In this document: positions 17,224 to 26,380 of the stretch, piece after piece
Position numbering within the stretch: position 1 is the stretch's first letter
Layout of the letters: every line of letters starts with the position of its first letter
DNA from: Litorivivens sp041624475
GTDB taxonomy: Bacteria; Pseudomonadota; Gammaproteobacteria; Pseudomonadales; Spongiibacteraceae
Length of the DNA: 64,000 nt
Direction: 5' to 3'
Assembly (NCBI RefSeq): GCF_041624475.1
Contig: NZ_JBFJUX010000001.1
Coordinates: forward strand, 372,001 to 436,000
Notes under the pieces: generated by a model
Databases searched by the model: none
Told to the model about the DNA's origin: nothing
Seen by the model: only the letters and a program-made list of their open reading frames with translations
Program-made: the position numbers and the translations under genes

Positions 17224-18066
17224 ATGAGTGACCAGCCAAGTTATGTCCCCCCCCGTGTATGGACCTGGGATACCGAAAGCGGTGGCGCCTTCGCCAGCAT
17301 CAATCGGCCAATCGCCGGACCAACCCACGACAAGGAGCTGCCGGTGGGCGAGCACCCACTGCAACTGTACTCGCTGGGCACACCCAACGGCGTCAAGGTC
17401 ACCATCATGCTGGAAGAGCTGTTGGCACAGGGGCATGCGGGCGCGGAGTACGATGCCTGGCTGATCAATATTCTCGAGGGTGATCAGTTCGGCAGCGGCT
17501 TTACCGCTATTAATCCCAATTCAAAGATTCCGGCGCTGGAAGATCGCAGTGGCGCCGAGCCGGTAAGGGTGTTCGAGTCCGGCGCGATCCTGATGTACCT
17601 GGCGGAGAAGTTTGATGCCTTTTTGCCAGACTCACTGCCCCTGCGATCGGAGACACTGTCCTGGCTTTTCTGGCAGATGGGTTCAACACCCTTTCTCGGC
17701 GGTGGTTTTGGCCACTTTTACGCCTATGCGCCCGAGAAAATGGAGTATCCCATCAACCGCTTTGCCATGGAGGTCAAACGGCAGCTGGACGTGCTGGATC
17801 GGAATCTGGCGGAGCGTCCCTATCTGGCGGGCGAAGAGTACACCATCGCCGATATGGCAACCTACCCCTGGTACGGTGGGCTGGTGGAGGGCAAGCTCTA
17901 CGAGGCGGGCGAATTTCTCGACGTTGAGTCCTATACCCATGTGCGACGCTGGTCAGCGGAGATTGGCGAGCGGCCGGCAGTCAAGCGCGGTCGCCGGGTA
18001 AACCGGGTTTGGGGTGATGAAGACCGGCAGGCAAAAGAACGCCACAGTGCGGCGGATCTGGATTGA
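17224..18066 (+). CDS. yghU: YghU-type glutathione transferase / disulfide-bond oxidoreductase
   Basis: The 280-residue protein belongs to the Nu-class YghU/YfcG group, which reduces disulfides and organic hydroperoxides using two glutathione molecules. The N-terminal extension (residues 1-45) precedes a thioredoxin fold with LYSLGTPNGVKVTIMLEE, where Thr and Asn bind glutathione, and the INPNSKIPALED cis-proline segment. The all-helical domain begins about residue 135 (FWQMGSTPFLGGGFGHF). A GGAGG ribosome site lies nine bases before the ATG. Its divergence from gshA fits a glutathione theme. Confidence 0.9.
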   Translation: MSDQPSYVPPRVWTWDTESGGAFASINRPIAGPTHDKELPVGEHPLQLYSLGTPNGVKVTIMLEELLAQGHAGAEYDAWLINILEGDQFGSGFTAINPNSKIPALEDRSGAEPVRVFESGAILMYLAEKFDAFLPDSLPLRSETLSWLFWQMGSTPFLGGGFGHFYAYAPEKMEYPINRFAMEVKRQLDVLDRNLAERPYLAGEEYTIADMATYPWYGGLVEGKLYEAGEFLDVESYTHVRRWSAEIGERPAVKRGRRVNRVWGDEDRQAKERHSAADLD

Positions 18067-18151
18067 TGTGCGCAGGTGAATAAATGGTCATGGCGAGCGT
18101 CGGGAAATTCCCAATAATGCCGTGAGTGCTACTGCGCCGACAAAACAAAAA

Positions 18152-18189
18152 CGCGTCTGTTAAACGGCTGGTCTTTTAAACAGAACGCG
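18152..18189. promoter_or_regulatory. Imperfect inverted repeat upstream of the P450 gene
   Basis: The arms CGCGTCTGTTAAA (18152-18164) and TTTAAACAGAACGCG (18175-18189) are near-complements, differing by two single-base bulges, around a 10-base centre. The repeat ends 17 bases before the P450 start codon. It could be a repressor operator or a leader hairpin. No T run follows that would make it a terminator. Confidence 0.4.
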
Positions 18190-18205
18190 CCTATGGGATG
18201 AAATA

Positions 18206-19423
18206 ATGCAACTCAGCGATATCGATATTTATAACCCCGATAACTATGTGGCGGCCGTGCCCCATGATCAGTTCAAACGGCTGCGCGATGAAGCGCCGGT
18301 GTACTGGCATGAACACCCGGATGGCGGCGGCTACTGGGTGATCAGCCGCTACGAGGATGTGCGCGCGGTCTCCCGCGATCACGCAACGTTTTCCGCCCAG
18401 CGCGGTTTTGTGATGGTGGACGAATTGCCGCCGGAGATTCTCCCTATGGCCCAGGGGCAGTTGCTGGGGATGGATCCGCCCAACCACGGGCCCATACGGC
18501 GGGCGGTGATAGAGCGCTTTACCTCAAAAATGCTTGCTCAGATGGAACCGATGGTGCGCGAAATTGCCCGCGAATCGCTGCTGGGCGCGCGTGAATTGTC
18601 CAAAGAGCAGGGCGAATGCAATTTCGTGTTTGATGCGGCGGGCAACCTGCCGACCGCGGTGATCTGCAGCCTGATGGGGGTGCCGAAGGATATGTGGGGG
18701 CAGATCCGTCACTGGTCCGACATGCAGACCTCGGCCGGTGATCCGGATCTGGGTGCCACGCCGGAAGAAACCCAGCAGATCAGCATGGAAATGGGCATGT
18801 ACGGCTATCAGCTGGCCACCGAACGTCAGAACAGTGATGCTGACGATCTGATTTCACTGCTGATTAACGTCGAGGTAGATGGTCACAAGGTGACGGCGGA
18901 AGAATTTGCCTCGCTGTTTATCCAGATTACCGTGGCGGGCAATGAAACCACCCGCTCAATGATTGCCAGCGGTATGTACGAACTGCTCAAGCGCCCGGAG
19001 CTTTATCGCAAGCTGGAGGACAATCCGGAGCTGCTGCCCGGTGCGGTGGAGGAAATGCTGCGGTGGTCCACGCCCCTGCACTACTTTCGGCGCACGGCCA
19101 CTCGCGATACCGAACTGCGCGGTCAGCAGATAAAGGAAAATGACCGGGTGGTGATGCTGTATTCCTCAGCCAATTTTGATGAGCGAGTGTTCGATAATCC
19201 GCTGGAGTTCAATATCGAGCGCAGCCCGAACCCGCATCTGGCCTTTGGCCACGGCATTCATCTGTGTCTGGGGGCGAACCTGGCACGTCTGGAGGCGAAA
19301 ATTTTCTTTGAGGAGTTCTTCAAGCTGTTCGCGGGGGCAGAGTTGAGCGGTGAACCAAAGCGTATCCGCTCGAATCTTGTCAACGGCTTCAAGTTCCTGC
19401 CGGTCAAATTGCAGGCCCGTTAA
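18206..19423 (+). CDS. Cytochrome P450
   Basis: The 405-residue soluble bacterial P450 has the I-helix oxygen-activation motif AGNETT (about residue 250), the ExxR motif in EEMLRW (about residue 290) and the haem loop FGHGIHLCLG with the cysteine ligand about residue 355. The general pattern (DPPNHGPIRR, TPLHYFRRTATRDTEL) resembles CYP125/CYP142-like sterol and terpenoid hydroxylases, but the substrate is not certain. No ferredoxin or reductase gene adjoins it. Its stop codon overlaps that of the convergent PilZ gene within the palindrome TTAA. Confidence 0.93.
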   Translation: MQLSDIDIYNPDNYVAAVPHDQFKRLRDEAPVYWHEHPDGGGYWVISRYEDVRAVSRDHATFSAQRGFVMVDELPPEILPMAQGQLLGMDPPNHGPIRRAVIERFTSKMLAQMEPMVREIARESLLGARELSKEQGECNFVFDAAGNLPTAVICSLMGVPKDMWGQIRHWSDMQTSAGDPDLGATPEETQQISMEMGMYGYQLATERQNSDADDLISLLINVEVDGHKVTAEEFASLFIQITVAGNETTRSMIASGMYELLKRPELYRKLEDNPELLPGAVEEMLRWSTPLHYFRRTATRDTELRGQQIKENDRVVMLYSSANFDERVFDNPLEFNIERSPNPHLAFGHGIHLCLGANLARLEAKIFFEEFFKLFAGAELSGEPKRIRSNLVNGFKFLPVKLQAR

Positions 19424-19806
19424 CCGACCTCTTGCAGTGGCTTGGCCCCGGCTTCCGGCAGGCCGAGCTTCTTGCGGATCTTTTCTGCCCACTGTTTCTG
19501 GGCCGTTTCGCGGGAGGGGTAGAGCTCGATGCCGGTAAGGTATTCCGCTCCTTCCTGGCGCGACCACTTCACCTCGCCGACCAGGGTCAGCGGGTATTCT
19601 TCGCCGTTGTCGACAAAGACGCGCAGGATGCGGTTGGGCTCCAGGGCCTCGCGGGTTGCAATCTGCATGCCCTTGGCAGAGATATCCAGAGTTCGCGCCA
19701 GCGCCAGTTTGGCAGGGGAGAGCGAACCGGGCTGTGCCGCCTCGGTTTCTACAAAAACCAGCGATTCGTCATTGATTCGCGCGTCCTGTCGCCGTTCAGA
19801 ATCCAT
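19420..19806 (-). CDS. PilZ-domain protein
   Basis: The 128-residue protein has the PilZ signature: RRQDAR near the N-terminus, fitting the RxxxR c-di-GMP contact, and the DISAKGMQI segment (about residues 41-50) fitting DxSxxG. The C-terminal part (KQWAEKIRKKL) is a short amphipathic helix. It probably binds cyclic di-GMP. It lies next to a second PilZ-like gene but is separated from it by a terminator. The gene is convergent with the P450 gene and shares four bases with it. Confidence 0.82.
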   Translation of the reverse strand: MDSERRQDARINDESLVFVETEAAQPGSLSPAKLALARTLDISAKGMQIATREALEPNRILRVFVDNGEEYPLTLVGEVKWSRQEGAEYLTGIELYPSRETAQKQWAEKIRKKLGLPEAGAKPLQEVG

Positions 19807-19854
19807 AATTATTTCCGCCCCGGATCGCGTTGCAAGCCGTTAACTATAACTTAG

Positions 19855-19884
19855 AAAAAGCCGGGTGTGAACTTATCCGGCTTT
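19855..19884 (-). terminator. Terminator after the second PilZ gene
   Basis: On the minus strand an eight-base stem AAAGCCGG / CCGGCTTT encloses a 12-base loop and runs into five T residues. It lies about 105 bases past the stop of the PilZ-like gene at 19990 and before the next PilZ gene, so the two are probably separate transcripts. Confidence 0.7.
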
Positions 19885-19989
19885 GGAGGGCTGGCTGTGA
19901 TTTAGGGTGGTTGAGTGGCGAAGGGTGGTCGTTACAGATGTATTGAGGCGGCCGCACCGGCTGCCATTGTGGCCGGCTGCCGAGCTGCC

Positions 19990-20391
19990 TCAGTTTATCT
20001 GGAGCCCGCTCCGGGTGCGGTTCAGCAGCAATTTGCTTAAGCGGTTTTGCCAGAGGAGATAATCCGTCCCGAGCCGGTCTTCCAGATGCAGGCCAAAGAG
20101 GTAGTGACCGGATCCGTCAGGTACACGCCAGCGCACGTTGCCGAAGAGGGTCAAGTCATCGCCGGACTCAAGGTGAAAACGAAGGCGAAAGCGCTCAAAG
20201 TCTTCCAGGGGCGCATCGCACCGGATCATCAGCCCGTGCTTTGAGATATTGGTGATCTCGCAGGCTTCACGGCTGGCCAGGATTTTAAAGCCGCTGCCGT
20301 CCTGATAGATGTCCAGGCAATCGGCATCGCGCGTGGTGTAACGCGGTTCGCTGCGATTGTCCGATGTTTTGTGACCAGCACTTTCTGCCAT
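19990..20391 (-). CDS. PilZ-like protein
   Basis: The 133-residue protein shows NRSEPRY near residue 12 and the segment CEITNISKHGLMIRCD (about residues 43-58), which resemble the two PilZ motifs, with NISKHG in place of the standard DxSxxG. The changed Asp may weaken c-di-GMP binding. The rest is predicted beta barrel (FRLRFHLESGDDLTLFGNVRW). It may have arisen together with the neighbouring PilZ gene, but the sequence similarity between them is low. Confidence 0.75.
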   Translation of the reverse strand: MAESAGHKTSDNRSEPRYTTRDADCLDIYQDGSGFKILASREACEITNISKHGLMIRCDAPLEDFERFRLRFHLESGDDLTLFGNVRWRVPDGSGHYLFGLHLEDRLGTDYLLWQNRLSKLLLNRTRSGLQIN

Positions 20392-20484
20392 TGTGTACGC
20401 TACAGTCTGCGGAGCTTACAGTTTAACTTGCGGCGCCGGGCCGTTAACCCGTACTTGTACTTAGGGAGTAGGGACGGGAGAGCA

Positions 20485-21867
20485 TCACCGTAGAACCGTC
20501 AGCAAACGGTCCAGAAGCCGCTCGAGCTTGGCCAGAGAGGTGCACTCAGCGACAAAGTGGCAAGCGCTCTGGTAGCGGCGTATTTCCGAGTCGCCCGTAT
20601 TCCAGTGCCCACGGGGCTCGGGGTTGAACCACAGCAAGTACTTACTTTTATTGTAGAGCTCGCGCAGCTCATTGAGGCCCGGGTCGGCGCTGTTGGCGCG
20701 GCCGTCACCCAGAATGATCAGGGTGGTGTTGCGGTCAATATTTGCGCCAAAATCGCTCACGAATTGCTTGAAGCTGTTGCCGTAGTCGCTGCTGCCCCGC
20801 CCCCATTTCTGGTTTACTATTTCAACCGCCTGCTCGGGCGGGTGGCGATCGAACAGCTCGGTCACCTCGTAAGTCTGGCTGGTGAATACAAAACTGCGAA
20901 TGCGCGGCATGACATCGGTCAGGCTGTAGAGGAACAACAGCAGAAAGCGGGCATAGGTGGACACCGAGCCGCTGACGTCGCACAGCACGTAGAGCTTGGG
21001 TTGGTCTTTGCGTTTCTGCTTCCAGTAGGTGTGGAAGGGCACGCCGCCATAGGCCAGATTGCGGCGCAGGGTCTTGGCCATGTCGAGTTTGCCGCGCCGG
21101 TCTACCCGGCGGCGCTGGCGATGGCGGGTGGCGAGCTTCTTCGCCAGCGCCCGAATCAGGGTGGGCAGCTGTTTGAGATGGTAGCCTTCCAGCGCGGACA
21201 GTTTGGTGTTGCGCAGCATCTGCTGCTGGATGGCGCGGCCTGCGGCGTTGGCGTTGAGCAGCAGCTGATGCTCAACCGCATCCCGCGCCGCCATGTCCAG
21301 CTCGTGGCGCTGTTGTTCCAGCCATTCAATCGGGCCTTCCAGCTCATCGCTGTCGATGGCCTTCAGGGCCTCAATGGCCTTGTCGAACTGACCAGTGCCT
21401 GCGGCTTCGGCCAGCCGGCGCCGAAAAATACCTTTCTGGGTATTGAAGCGGATCGTTTCGAGACTCACGCCCTCGGCAGCTTCCTCGATGGCCATTGCCA
21501 CAGCATCCGGAGTGCCTTCTATCGCGGCCTGTACCATCGGGGCGCTCAGTGCATTCTGCACCGCGGCCTCGCCCGCAACACTTTCCGGCAGTTCAAAACT
21601 CTGCGGGTGGCTGGATTCCTGCCCGCTCTGTTGCTGCTGGCTGTGGCGCTCGCCCTTGCTTAAAAAGTAGAGATCAAAACAACGGTGAAAGGTCGCTTTC
21701 TCGTCACGGGTTTTGGTCAGCGCTGCGGCCAGAGCATTGCGCAGCAGCTCCCGGTTGCTGTAACCAATCACATCGGCGGTGTGCAGGGCGTCCAGCGTTT
21801 CGCTGGTGGAGATGCGAACATCGTGCTGTCGCAGGGTATTGATAAAACCGAGCAGGGTCTGTTCCAT
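20485..21867 (-). CDS. CoxE-like VWA domain protein
   Basis: The 460-residue protein ends with a von Willebrand A domain holding the metal-adhesion motif DVSGSVS (about residue 300) and further MIDAS residues in ILGDGRANSADPG. The N-terminal two thirds are helical with basic clusters (RHRQRRRVDRRGK). Such proteins pair with MoxR ATPases in chaperone-like modules that load metals or assemble enzymes. The gene follows the MoxR ATPase gene by six bases, so the two should act together. The client is unknown. Confidence 0.88.
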   Translation of the reverse strand: MEQTLLGFINTLRQHDVRISTSETLDALHTADVIGYSNRELLRNALAAALTKTRDEKATFHRCFDLYFLSKGERHSQQQQSGQESSHPQSFELPESVAGEAAVQNALSAPMVQAAIEGTPDAVAMAIEEAAEGVSLETIRFNTQKGIFRRRLAEAAGTGQFDKAIEALKAIDSDELEGPIEWLEQQRHELDMAARDAVEHQLLLNANAAGRAIQQQMLRNTKLSALEGYHLKQLPTLIRALAKKLATRHRQRRRVDRRGKLDMAKTLRRNLAYGGVPFHTYWKQKRKDQPKLYVLCDVSGSVSTYARFLLLFLYSLTDVMPRIRSFVFTSQTYEVTELFDRHPPEQAVEIVNQKWGRGSSDYGNSFKQFVSDFGANIDRNTTLIILGDGRANSADPGLNELRELYNKSKYLLWFNPEPRGHWNTGDSEIRRYQSACHFVAECTSLAKLERLLDRLLTVLR

Positions 21868-21873
21868 CGGGCG

Positions 21874-22797
21874 CTACCTTTTCAGCAGCTCGCGGATTTC
21901 CGGCGTAACCAGCTGAATGTCTTCTTCAAATTTAAGAATGACATTCAAGGTGCTCTGTACCAGCTCCTGCGACAGGGAGGTGGCGTGCAGCAACAGCAGC
22001 GCTCTGGCCCAGTCCAGGGTTTCGCTCACGGCAGGGGCTTTTTTCAGATCCAGCTCGCGTACCTGCTGAATAAAGGCCACCAGTTGCTCGCTGAGTGATT
22101 CGGGAATGTCCGGCACCCGGGTCTGCACGATGCGGGTTTCCAGTGCGCGGCTGGGAAAATCGATGTACAGATGCAGGCAGCGGCGCTTGAGCGCGTCGCT
22201 GAGGTCGCGGGTGTTGTTGCTGGTCAGCACCACGATGGGTTTGGTGGTGGCCTGGATGGTGCCGATCTCGGGAATGGACACCTGAAAGTCGGACAGAATT
22301 TCCAGCAGCAATGACTCGAATTCGTAGTCGGCCTTGTCTATCTCGTCGATCAGGAGCACGGCGCCTTCTTTCTGGCGCAGGGCCTTGAGCAGGGGGCGGG
22401 GTTCCAGAAACTCGTCGGAATAGAAGATATCGCCGAAGCTTTTCAAGCGCTCGACGGATTCCGCTAGGCCCTTGGCGCCCTGCAGAATGTCGTGGAGCTG
22501 TTCTTTCAATACCTGGCTGTAGAGCAGCTGTTTGGAATACTTCCAGTCGTACAGTGCTTTGCTTTCATCCAGGCCTTCATAGCATTGCAGCCGCACCAGC
22601 GGCAGCATGCTGAAGGTGGCCGTGGCTTTGGCCAGCTCGGTTTTGCCGACCCCGGGTGGGCCTTCCACCAGAATGGGGCGTTGCAGTTGCTGGGCCAGAA
22701 AAACGGTGGTGGCGATCGCCTCGCTGGCAATATAGCCCGCGTCGGCAAAACCCTCGATAAGGGCCTTCACGGCCTGGCTGGCCGGAGAATCCTGCAC
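21874..22797 (-). CDS. MoxR family AAA+ ATPase
   Basis: The 307-residue protein has Walker A GPPGVGKTEL (about residue 46), Walker B LLIDEIDKAD (about residue 145), a sensor-1 asparagine in VVLTSNNTRDLSDALKRRC and the C-terminal lid. It matches the MoxR subgroup that works with VWA proteins (CoxD-like). It probably drives conformational change or metal insertion in a client using ATP. The gene is directly upstream of the VWA gene and about 40 bases downstream of a cupin gene in the same direction. Confidence 0.92.
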   Translation of the reverse strand: MQDSPASQAVKALIEGFADAGYIASEAIATTVFLAQQLQRPILVEGPPGVGKTELAKATATFSMLPLVRLQCYEGLDESKALYDWKYSKQLLYSQVLKEQLHDILQGAKGLAESVERLKSFGDIFYSDEFLEPRPLLKALRQKEGAVLLIDEIDKADYEFESLLLEILSDFQVSIPEIGTIQATTKPIVVLTSNNTRDLSDALKRRCLHLYIDFPSRALETRIVQTRVPDIPESLSEQLVAFIQQVRELDLKKAPAVSETLDWARALLLLHATSLSQELVQSTLNVILKFEEDIQLVTPEIRELLKR

Positions 22798-22835
22798 GGT
22801 CGTGCTCCTTCTACTAAATCCTGTCGTTGAGGGGC

Positions 22836-23306
22836 TTACTGTTTACAGAGCTTTTCAAGCACGGCCCAGTGCTCGGGGTAGCGATTACGCATGCCCTCGG
22901 CATGGGCCATGTCGTGATCATCAAAGTCAAAGCCGGGGCTTACTGCTTCGGAGATCAGGCCGAAGTCGCCACAGAGTAATTGAGAGGCCTTCCAGAATCC
23001 ACCGGGTACCGTGAGCTGGAGCTGTTGCCCTTCATCGAGCTTCGGCCCCAGCGTGATCTGCAGCAGTTTGCCTTCCGGGCTCAGCAGGGTGTAGCGCAGC
23101 GGGTCACCGGCCTGCCAATAGTGGATGATGTCGGAGCGGTTGCGGTGCAGATGGCCGATAGGCTGGTCGTCGGTGAGCAGGTAGAAAATGCTGCTCATCA
23201 GGCGCCGCCCCAGGTGCGTGTGCGAGCTCTCGTAGGTGCGGCGGTAATAGCCGCCCTCCGGGTGGGGCGCCAGCTGTAGTTTTTCGATAAGGCTGCGCTT
23301 ATCCAC
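22836..23306 (-). CDS. DUF985 cupin-fold protein
   Basis: The 156-residue protein carries the DUF985/cupin_5 signatures HPEGGYYRRTYES near residue 14, SSIFYLLT, SDIIHYWQAGDPLRYTLL and the VPGGFWKASQL and VSPGFDFDDHDMA segments near the end. The fold is a double-stranded beta helix with a probable sugar or nucleotide ligand, but the reaction is not known. It overlaps moaA by eight bases, so the two are co-transcribed. Confidence 0.9.
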   Translation of the reverse strand: MDKRSLIEKLQLAPHPEGGYYRRTYESSHTHLGRRLMSSIFYLLTDDQPIGHLHRNRSDIIHYWQAGDPLRYTLLSPEGKLLQITLGPKLDEGQQLQLTVPGGFWKASQLLCGDFGLISEAVSPGFDFDDHDMAHAEGMRNRYPEHWAVLEKLCKQ

Positions 23307-24297
23307 CGGTCATATTCATAAAGCGGACGATCTGTGGTTCATCGTCGTTCAATTCGAAATAGTGCCGCTCGGGCTTGATGGCCATCGCGCCGCGAATGGT
23401 CTGCTGCAACCGTTCGGCGTCGCCCGGGTGCTGGTCGAGCACCTCTTTCAGGTCGACCGAATGCTCGTTGCCCAGGCACAGCAGCAGCCTGCCTTCCACG
23501 GTAACCCGAACGCGGTTGCAGAGGTGGCAGAAGTTGTGGCTGTGGGGAGAGATAAAGCCGACCCGGATAGGGCTGTCTACCATGCGGTAGTAGTCTGAGG
23601 GGCCGCCCGTGGATTCGTGGCTGTTGCTGAGCGGATAGCGGGTTTCGATGATCTCGCGCAGCTGGTCGCTGGAGCAGAAGCTCAGGGCGCGGCTGTGTTC
23701 GTCAATCAAGCCCAGCGGCATTTCTTCGATAAAAGAAATATCGACGCCCTTGCGGCGGGCGAAATCGACCAGATCCAGCACTTCGTCGTCATTGCGGCCT
23801 TTAAGAATGACCGCATTGAGTTTGATGCGCGAAAACCCCGCGTCGATGGCGGCGTCGATGCCGCGCAGCACCTTAGTCAGATCGCCGGTACGGGTGAGTT
23901 GGCGAAAGCGCTCTTCATTCAGGCTGTCGATGCTGATATTGACGCCGGTCAGGCCCGCAGCTTTCAGAGCTGGTGCGTATTTGTCCAGCTGGGCGCCATT
24001 GGTGGTGAGGTGAAGCTCCTTCAGGCCGTCAAGGGCGCCGAGGCGCTCCACCAGCGACAATACGTTATTGCGCACCAGCGGTTCGCCACCGGTCAGGCGG
24101 ATTTTTTTGACGCCGAGATCGACAAAGGCCTTGCCCACATCAAACAGTTGTTCCAGAGAAAGAATCTGGTTGCGAGGCAGGAAGGTCATGTCTTCCGCCA
24201 TACAGTATACGCAGCGAAAATCGCAGCGGTCGGTAACGGACAGCCGGACGTAGTCTATCTGGCGATCAAATCGATCAATTAGCGCGTGCGTAGTCAT
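23299..24297 (-). CDS. moaA: GTP 3',8-cyclase MoaA
   Basis: MoaA is the radical-SAM enzyme that starts molybdenum cofactor synthesis from GTP. The 332 residues have the N-terminal cluster motif CDFRCVYC, the GGEP motif in LTGGEPLVRNN, the second cluster cysteines in CHLCNRVRVTVEG plus CLGNE, and the conserved C-terminal Gly-Gly. No other moa or moe gene is nearby. It leads the unit moaA, cupin, MoxR, VWA; this may mean that the downstream chaperone pair serves a molybdoenzyme, which is inference. Confidence 0.96.
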   Translation of the reverse strand: MTTHALIDRFDRQIDYVRLSVTDRCDFRCVYCMAEDMTFLPRNQILSLEQLFDVGKAFVDLGVKKIRLTGGEPLVRNNVLSLVERLGALDGLKELHLTTNGAQLDKYAPALKAAGLTGVNISIDSLNEERFRQLTRTGDLTKVLRGIDAAIDAGFSRIKLNAVILKGRNDDEVLDLVDFARRKGVDISFIEEMPLGLIDEHSRALSFCSSDQLREIIETRYPLSNSHESTGGPSDYYRMVDSPIRVGFISPHSHNFCHLCNRVRVTVEGRLLLCLGNEHSVDLKEVLDQHPGDAERLQQTIRGAMAIKPERHYFELNDDEPQIVRFMNMTGG

Positions 24298-24322
24298 AAT
24301 CCTTGAATACTACCATACCGGG

Positions 24323-26380
24323 TTAACGCTGCGGCTCCTGCGCTACCGCCAACAATGGCTCTGTCAGTGGCAGTTGGTCGGCGGGCACCGGCCTGCTGAA
24401 CAGGTAGCCCTGAAAGTAATGGCAGCCCATGGCTTCCAGCTTTTGCCGCTGCTCGTCTTGCTCCACGCCTTCCGCCAGCACTTTCATGTCCAGTGAACGG
24501 CCAATGTCCAGCAGAACCTTGAGCAGATCGTCACCGCGAGCTGTGCCGACCTGATCGACAAAGGATTTGTCGATCTTGAGCGTATCGACCGGTAGCCGTC
24601 CGAGGTAGGACAGGGAAGAAAAACCGGTGCCGAAATCATCGATGGCGATGGTCACCCCGGCTTTTCGCAGCAGGGGTAGATCGACCAGCGCCGTATTGGC
24701 CTCCTCGATAATGCCGGATTCGGTCAGTTCCAGCGACAGGCTGGTGGGGGAAACGTCGAAGGCCCTGAGCGTGTCCAGTACGGACTGTGCGTAGCGGTAG
24801 GTCTGCAATTGCAAAGGGCTCACGTTGACAGAGACTCTGCCGATAAAGCTCCCGCGCTGCTGCCAACTTTTCAGGTCCCGGCAGGCCTGTTCCAGCACCC
24901 ACTGGCCGATTGGTCTTATCAGGCCGCGCCGTTCTGCCAGCGGAATAAAGGTCGCCGGGGAAATCCAGCCGTGTTCAGGGTGCTGCCAGCGCAACAGGGC
25001 TTCGGCGCCAATCAGGTGGCCTGCACTGTCGACCTGTGGCTGGTAGTGCATTGTCAGCTGCCGGTCGGGCAAGGCCCTGTCAAGATCACGCTCCAGCGTC
25101 AGCCGGAAGCGGACCTCCTCGGCAAACTGGCGGTTGTAAGGCGCGATCTGGTTGCCGCCGCGGGAAACTGCCTGCTCGAGCGCCAGCTCGGCGTGATAAA
25201 GCGCGTCTTGCGCATTGCTCTCTTCCCGCAGCGGGACCAGCGCCATGCTGTAGGTCAGGTCCAATTTCTGCGGGCCGAGATAAAAGGGCCTGGTCAGCAG
25301 GTCAGAGGGGCTGAGTGACTCTGCGGAGTTATCAATATAGCGCTGAAGTTCGCGGGTCAGGACGGCAAACTGCGACTCGGAAATCCGGGCCGCGAGCTGG
25401 TCTGGCGCCTCTTTGTCCTGCAGGCGCTTGGCCACTTGCAGCAGCAGCTGGTCGCTGTGGGCTTCGCCGAAGGTTTGTTTCAACTCCCTGAAGTAATCAA
25501 TCTGTATCAGCAGCAGTTGCCCGTCCGGATACTCTGTAGGGTACCACTCAAGCTGCTTTTTCAGGTTTCGGATATTGGCTAGTTTGGTCAGCTCGTCGTT
25601 GAGAGCCAGCATCCGCGCCTGTCGCTCTGCGGCGGTGCGCGAGGACATTTCCTGGCTTAGTGACTGGTTCTTCTCCACCAGTTCGGCCACGGTCTCTTCG
25701 TGGTCTCGGGCAAAAAGGATGGCCATTATTACGAACAGCCAGATAAAGGTAACGCCGCCTGGAAGTACGGGTACGCTCTGCAGGCCGAAAAAATAATGCA
25801 GTAGCTGGGAGATGCAGGAGTAGACCAGCAACAGCAAAAAGCTGCTGAACAGCTTTGCAGCCAGGGGATCGTGATGGCGCATGACGTTGACGCAGAAAAA
25901 GCACCAGGCTGCTCCGATAAGGCCAATCAGCTGAAAAACAGCCGACCCTGGCCGGTAATCAAAGCCATAGGGTATCGGTCCATCCGGACCCATTGGCCAC
26001 AGGCGCGCGACGAAAAAACCAGCGTCCAGCGTCAGGCTGTACAAGCCGAGCAGGCCCGTAACGACGCAATAGAGCAGGATAAAGCGCAGTGCCAAGCCGC
26101 GGACGGGAATGTCGGCATAGCGCAGCATCAGCCAGCTAAGCGCTGCCAGATAAGCGAAAGCAGAGAGGCTCTGGAGACGAACACTGAGCTTTGCGGCTTC
26201 CAGGCTGGTGGCCATGGTGAAAATAGTGCTGCTGAGCAGAAAAGCACAGATGGCGACGCAGAGTGCCGCGTAGGCACCGTAGATATGCCGATTAGGGCCA
26301 AGCCTGCTCAGCCAGATTGACTGTATGGCGGTATACAGGGCGATAACGCTGGTAGAGAAGTACAGATACGGAAGAAACAT
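24323..26380 (-). CDS. Membrane protein with degenerate GGDEF and intact EAL domains
   Basis: With the start at 26380 the protein has 685 residues. Seven hydrophobic segments occupy about residues 1-220, followed by a short coiled coil, a GGDEF-like domain (LNDELTKLANIRNL, with SESQF where GGDEF should be) and an EAL domain (EALLRW, ELTESG, DDFGTGFSSLSYL, DTLKIDKSFV, EGVE). The GGDEF site is clearly broken; the EAL residues are present, so it is probably a c-di-GMP phosphodiesterase. A start at 26521 would add 47 residues without a clear ribosome site; neither is certain. It is divergent from a membrane AraC regulator. Confidence 0.88.
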   Translation of the reverse strand: MFLPYLYFSTSVIALYTAIQSIWLSRLGPNRHIYGAYAALCVAICAFLLSSTIFTMATSLEAAKLSVRLQSLSAFAYLAALSWLMLRYADIPVRGLALRFILLYCVVTGLLGLYSLTLDAGFFVARLWPMGPDGPIPYGFDYRPGSAVFQLIGLIGAAWCFFCVNVMRHHDPLAAKLFSSFLLLLVYSCISQLLHYFFGLQSVPVLPGGVTFIWLFVIMAILFARDHEETVAELVEKNQSLSQEMSSRTAAERQARMLALNDELTKLANIRNLKKQLEWYPTEYPDGQLLLIQIDYFRELKQTFGEAHSDQLLLQVAKRLQDKEAPDQLAARISESQFAVLTRELQRYIDNSAESLSPSDLLTRPFYLGPQKLDLTYSMALVPLREESNAQDALYHAELALEQAVSRGGNQIAPYNRQFAEEVRFRLTLERDLDRALPDRQLTMHYQPQVDSAGHLIGAEALLRWQHPEHGWISPATFIPLAERRGLIRPIGQWVLEQACRDLKSWQQRGSFIGRVSVNVSPLQLQTYRYAQSVLDTLRAFDVSPTSLSLELTESGIIEEANTALVDLPLLRKAGVTIAIDDFGTGFSSLSYLGRLPVDTLKIDKSFVDQVGTARGDDLLKVLLDIGRSLDMKVLAEGVEQDEQRQKLEAMGCHYFQGYLFSRPVPADQLPLTEPLLAVAQEPQR

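Noticed and set aside
20557..21663. Long open frame antisense to the VWA gene
   Set aside because: The plus-strand frame overlaps a gene with clear VWA motifs and shows no protein signature.
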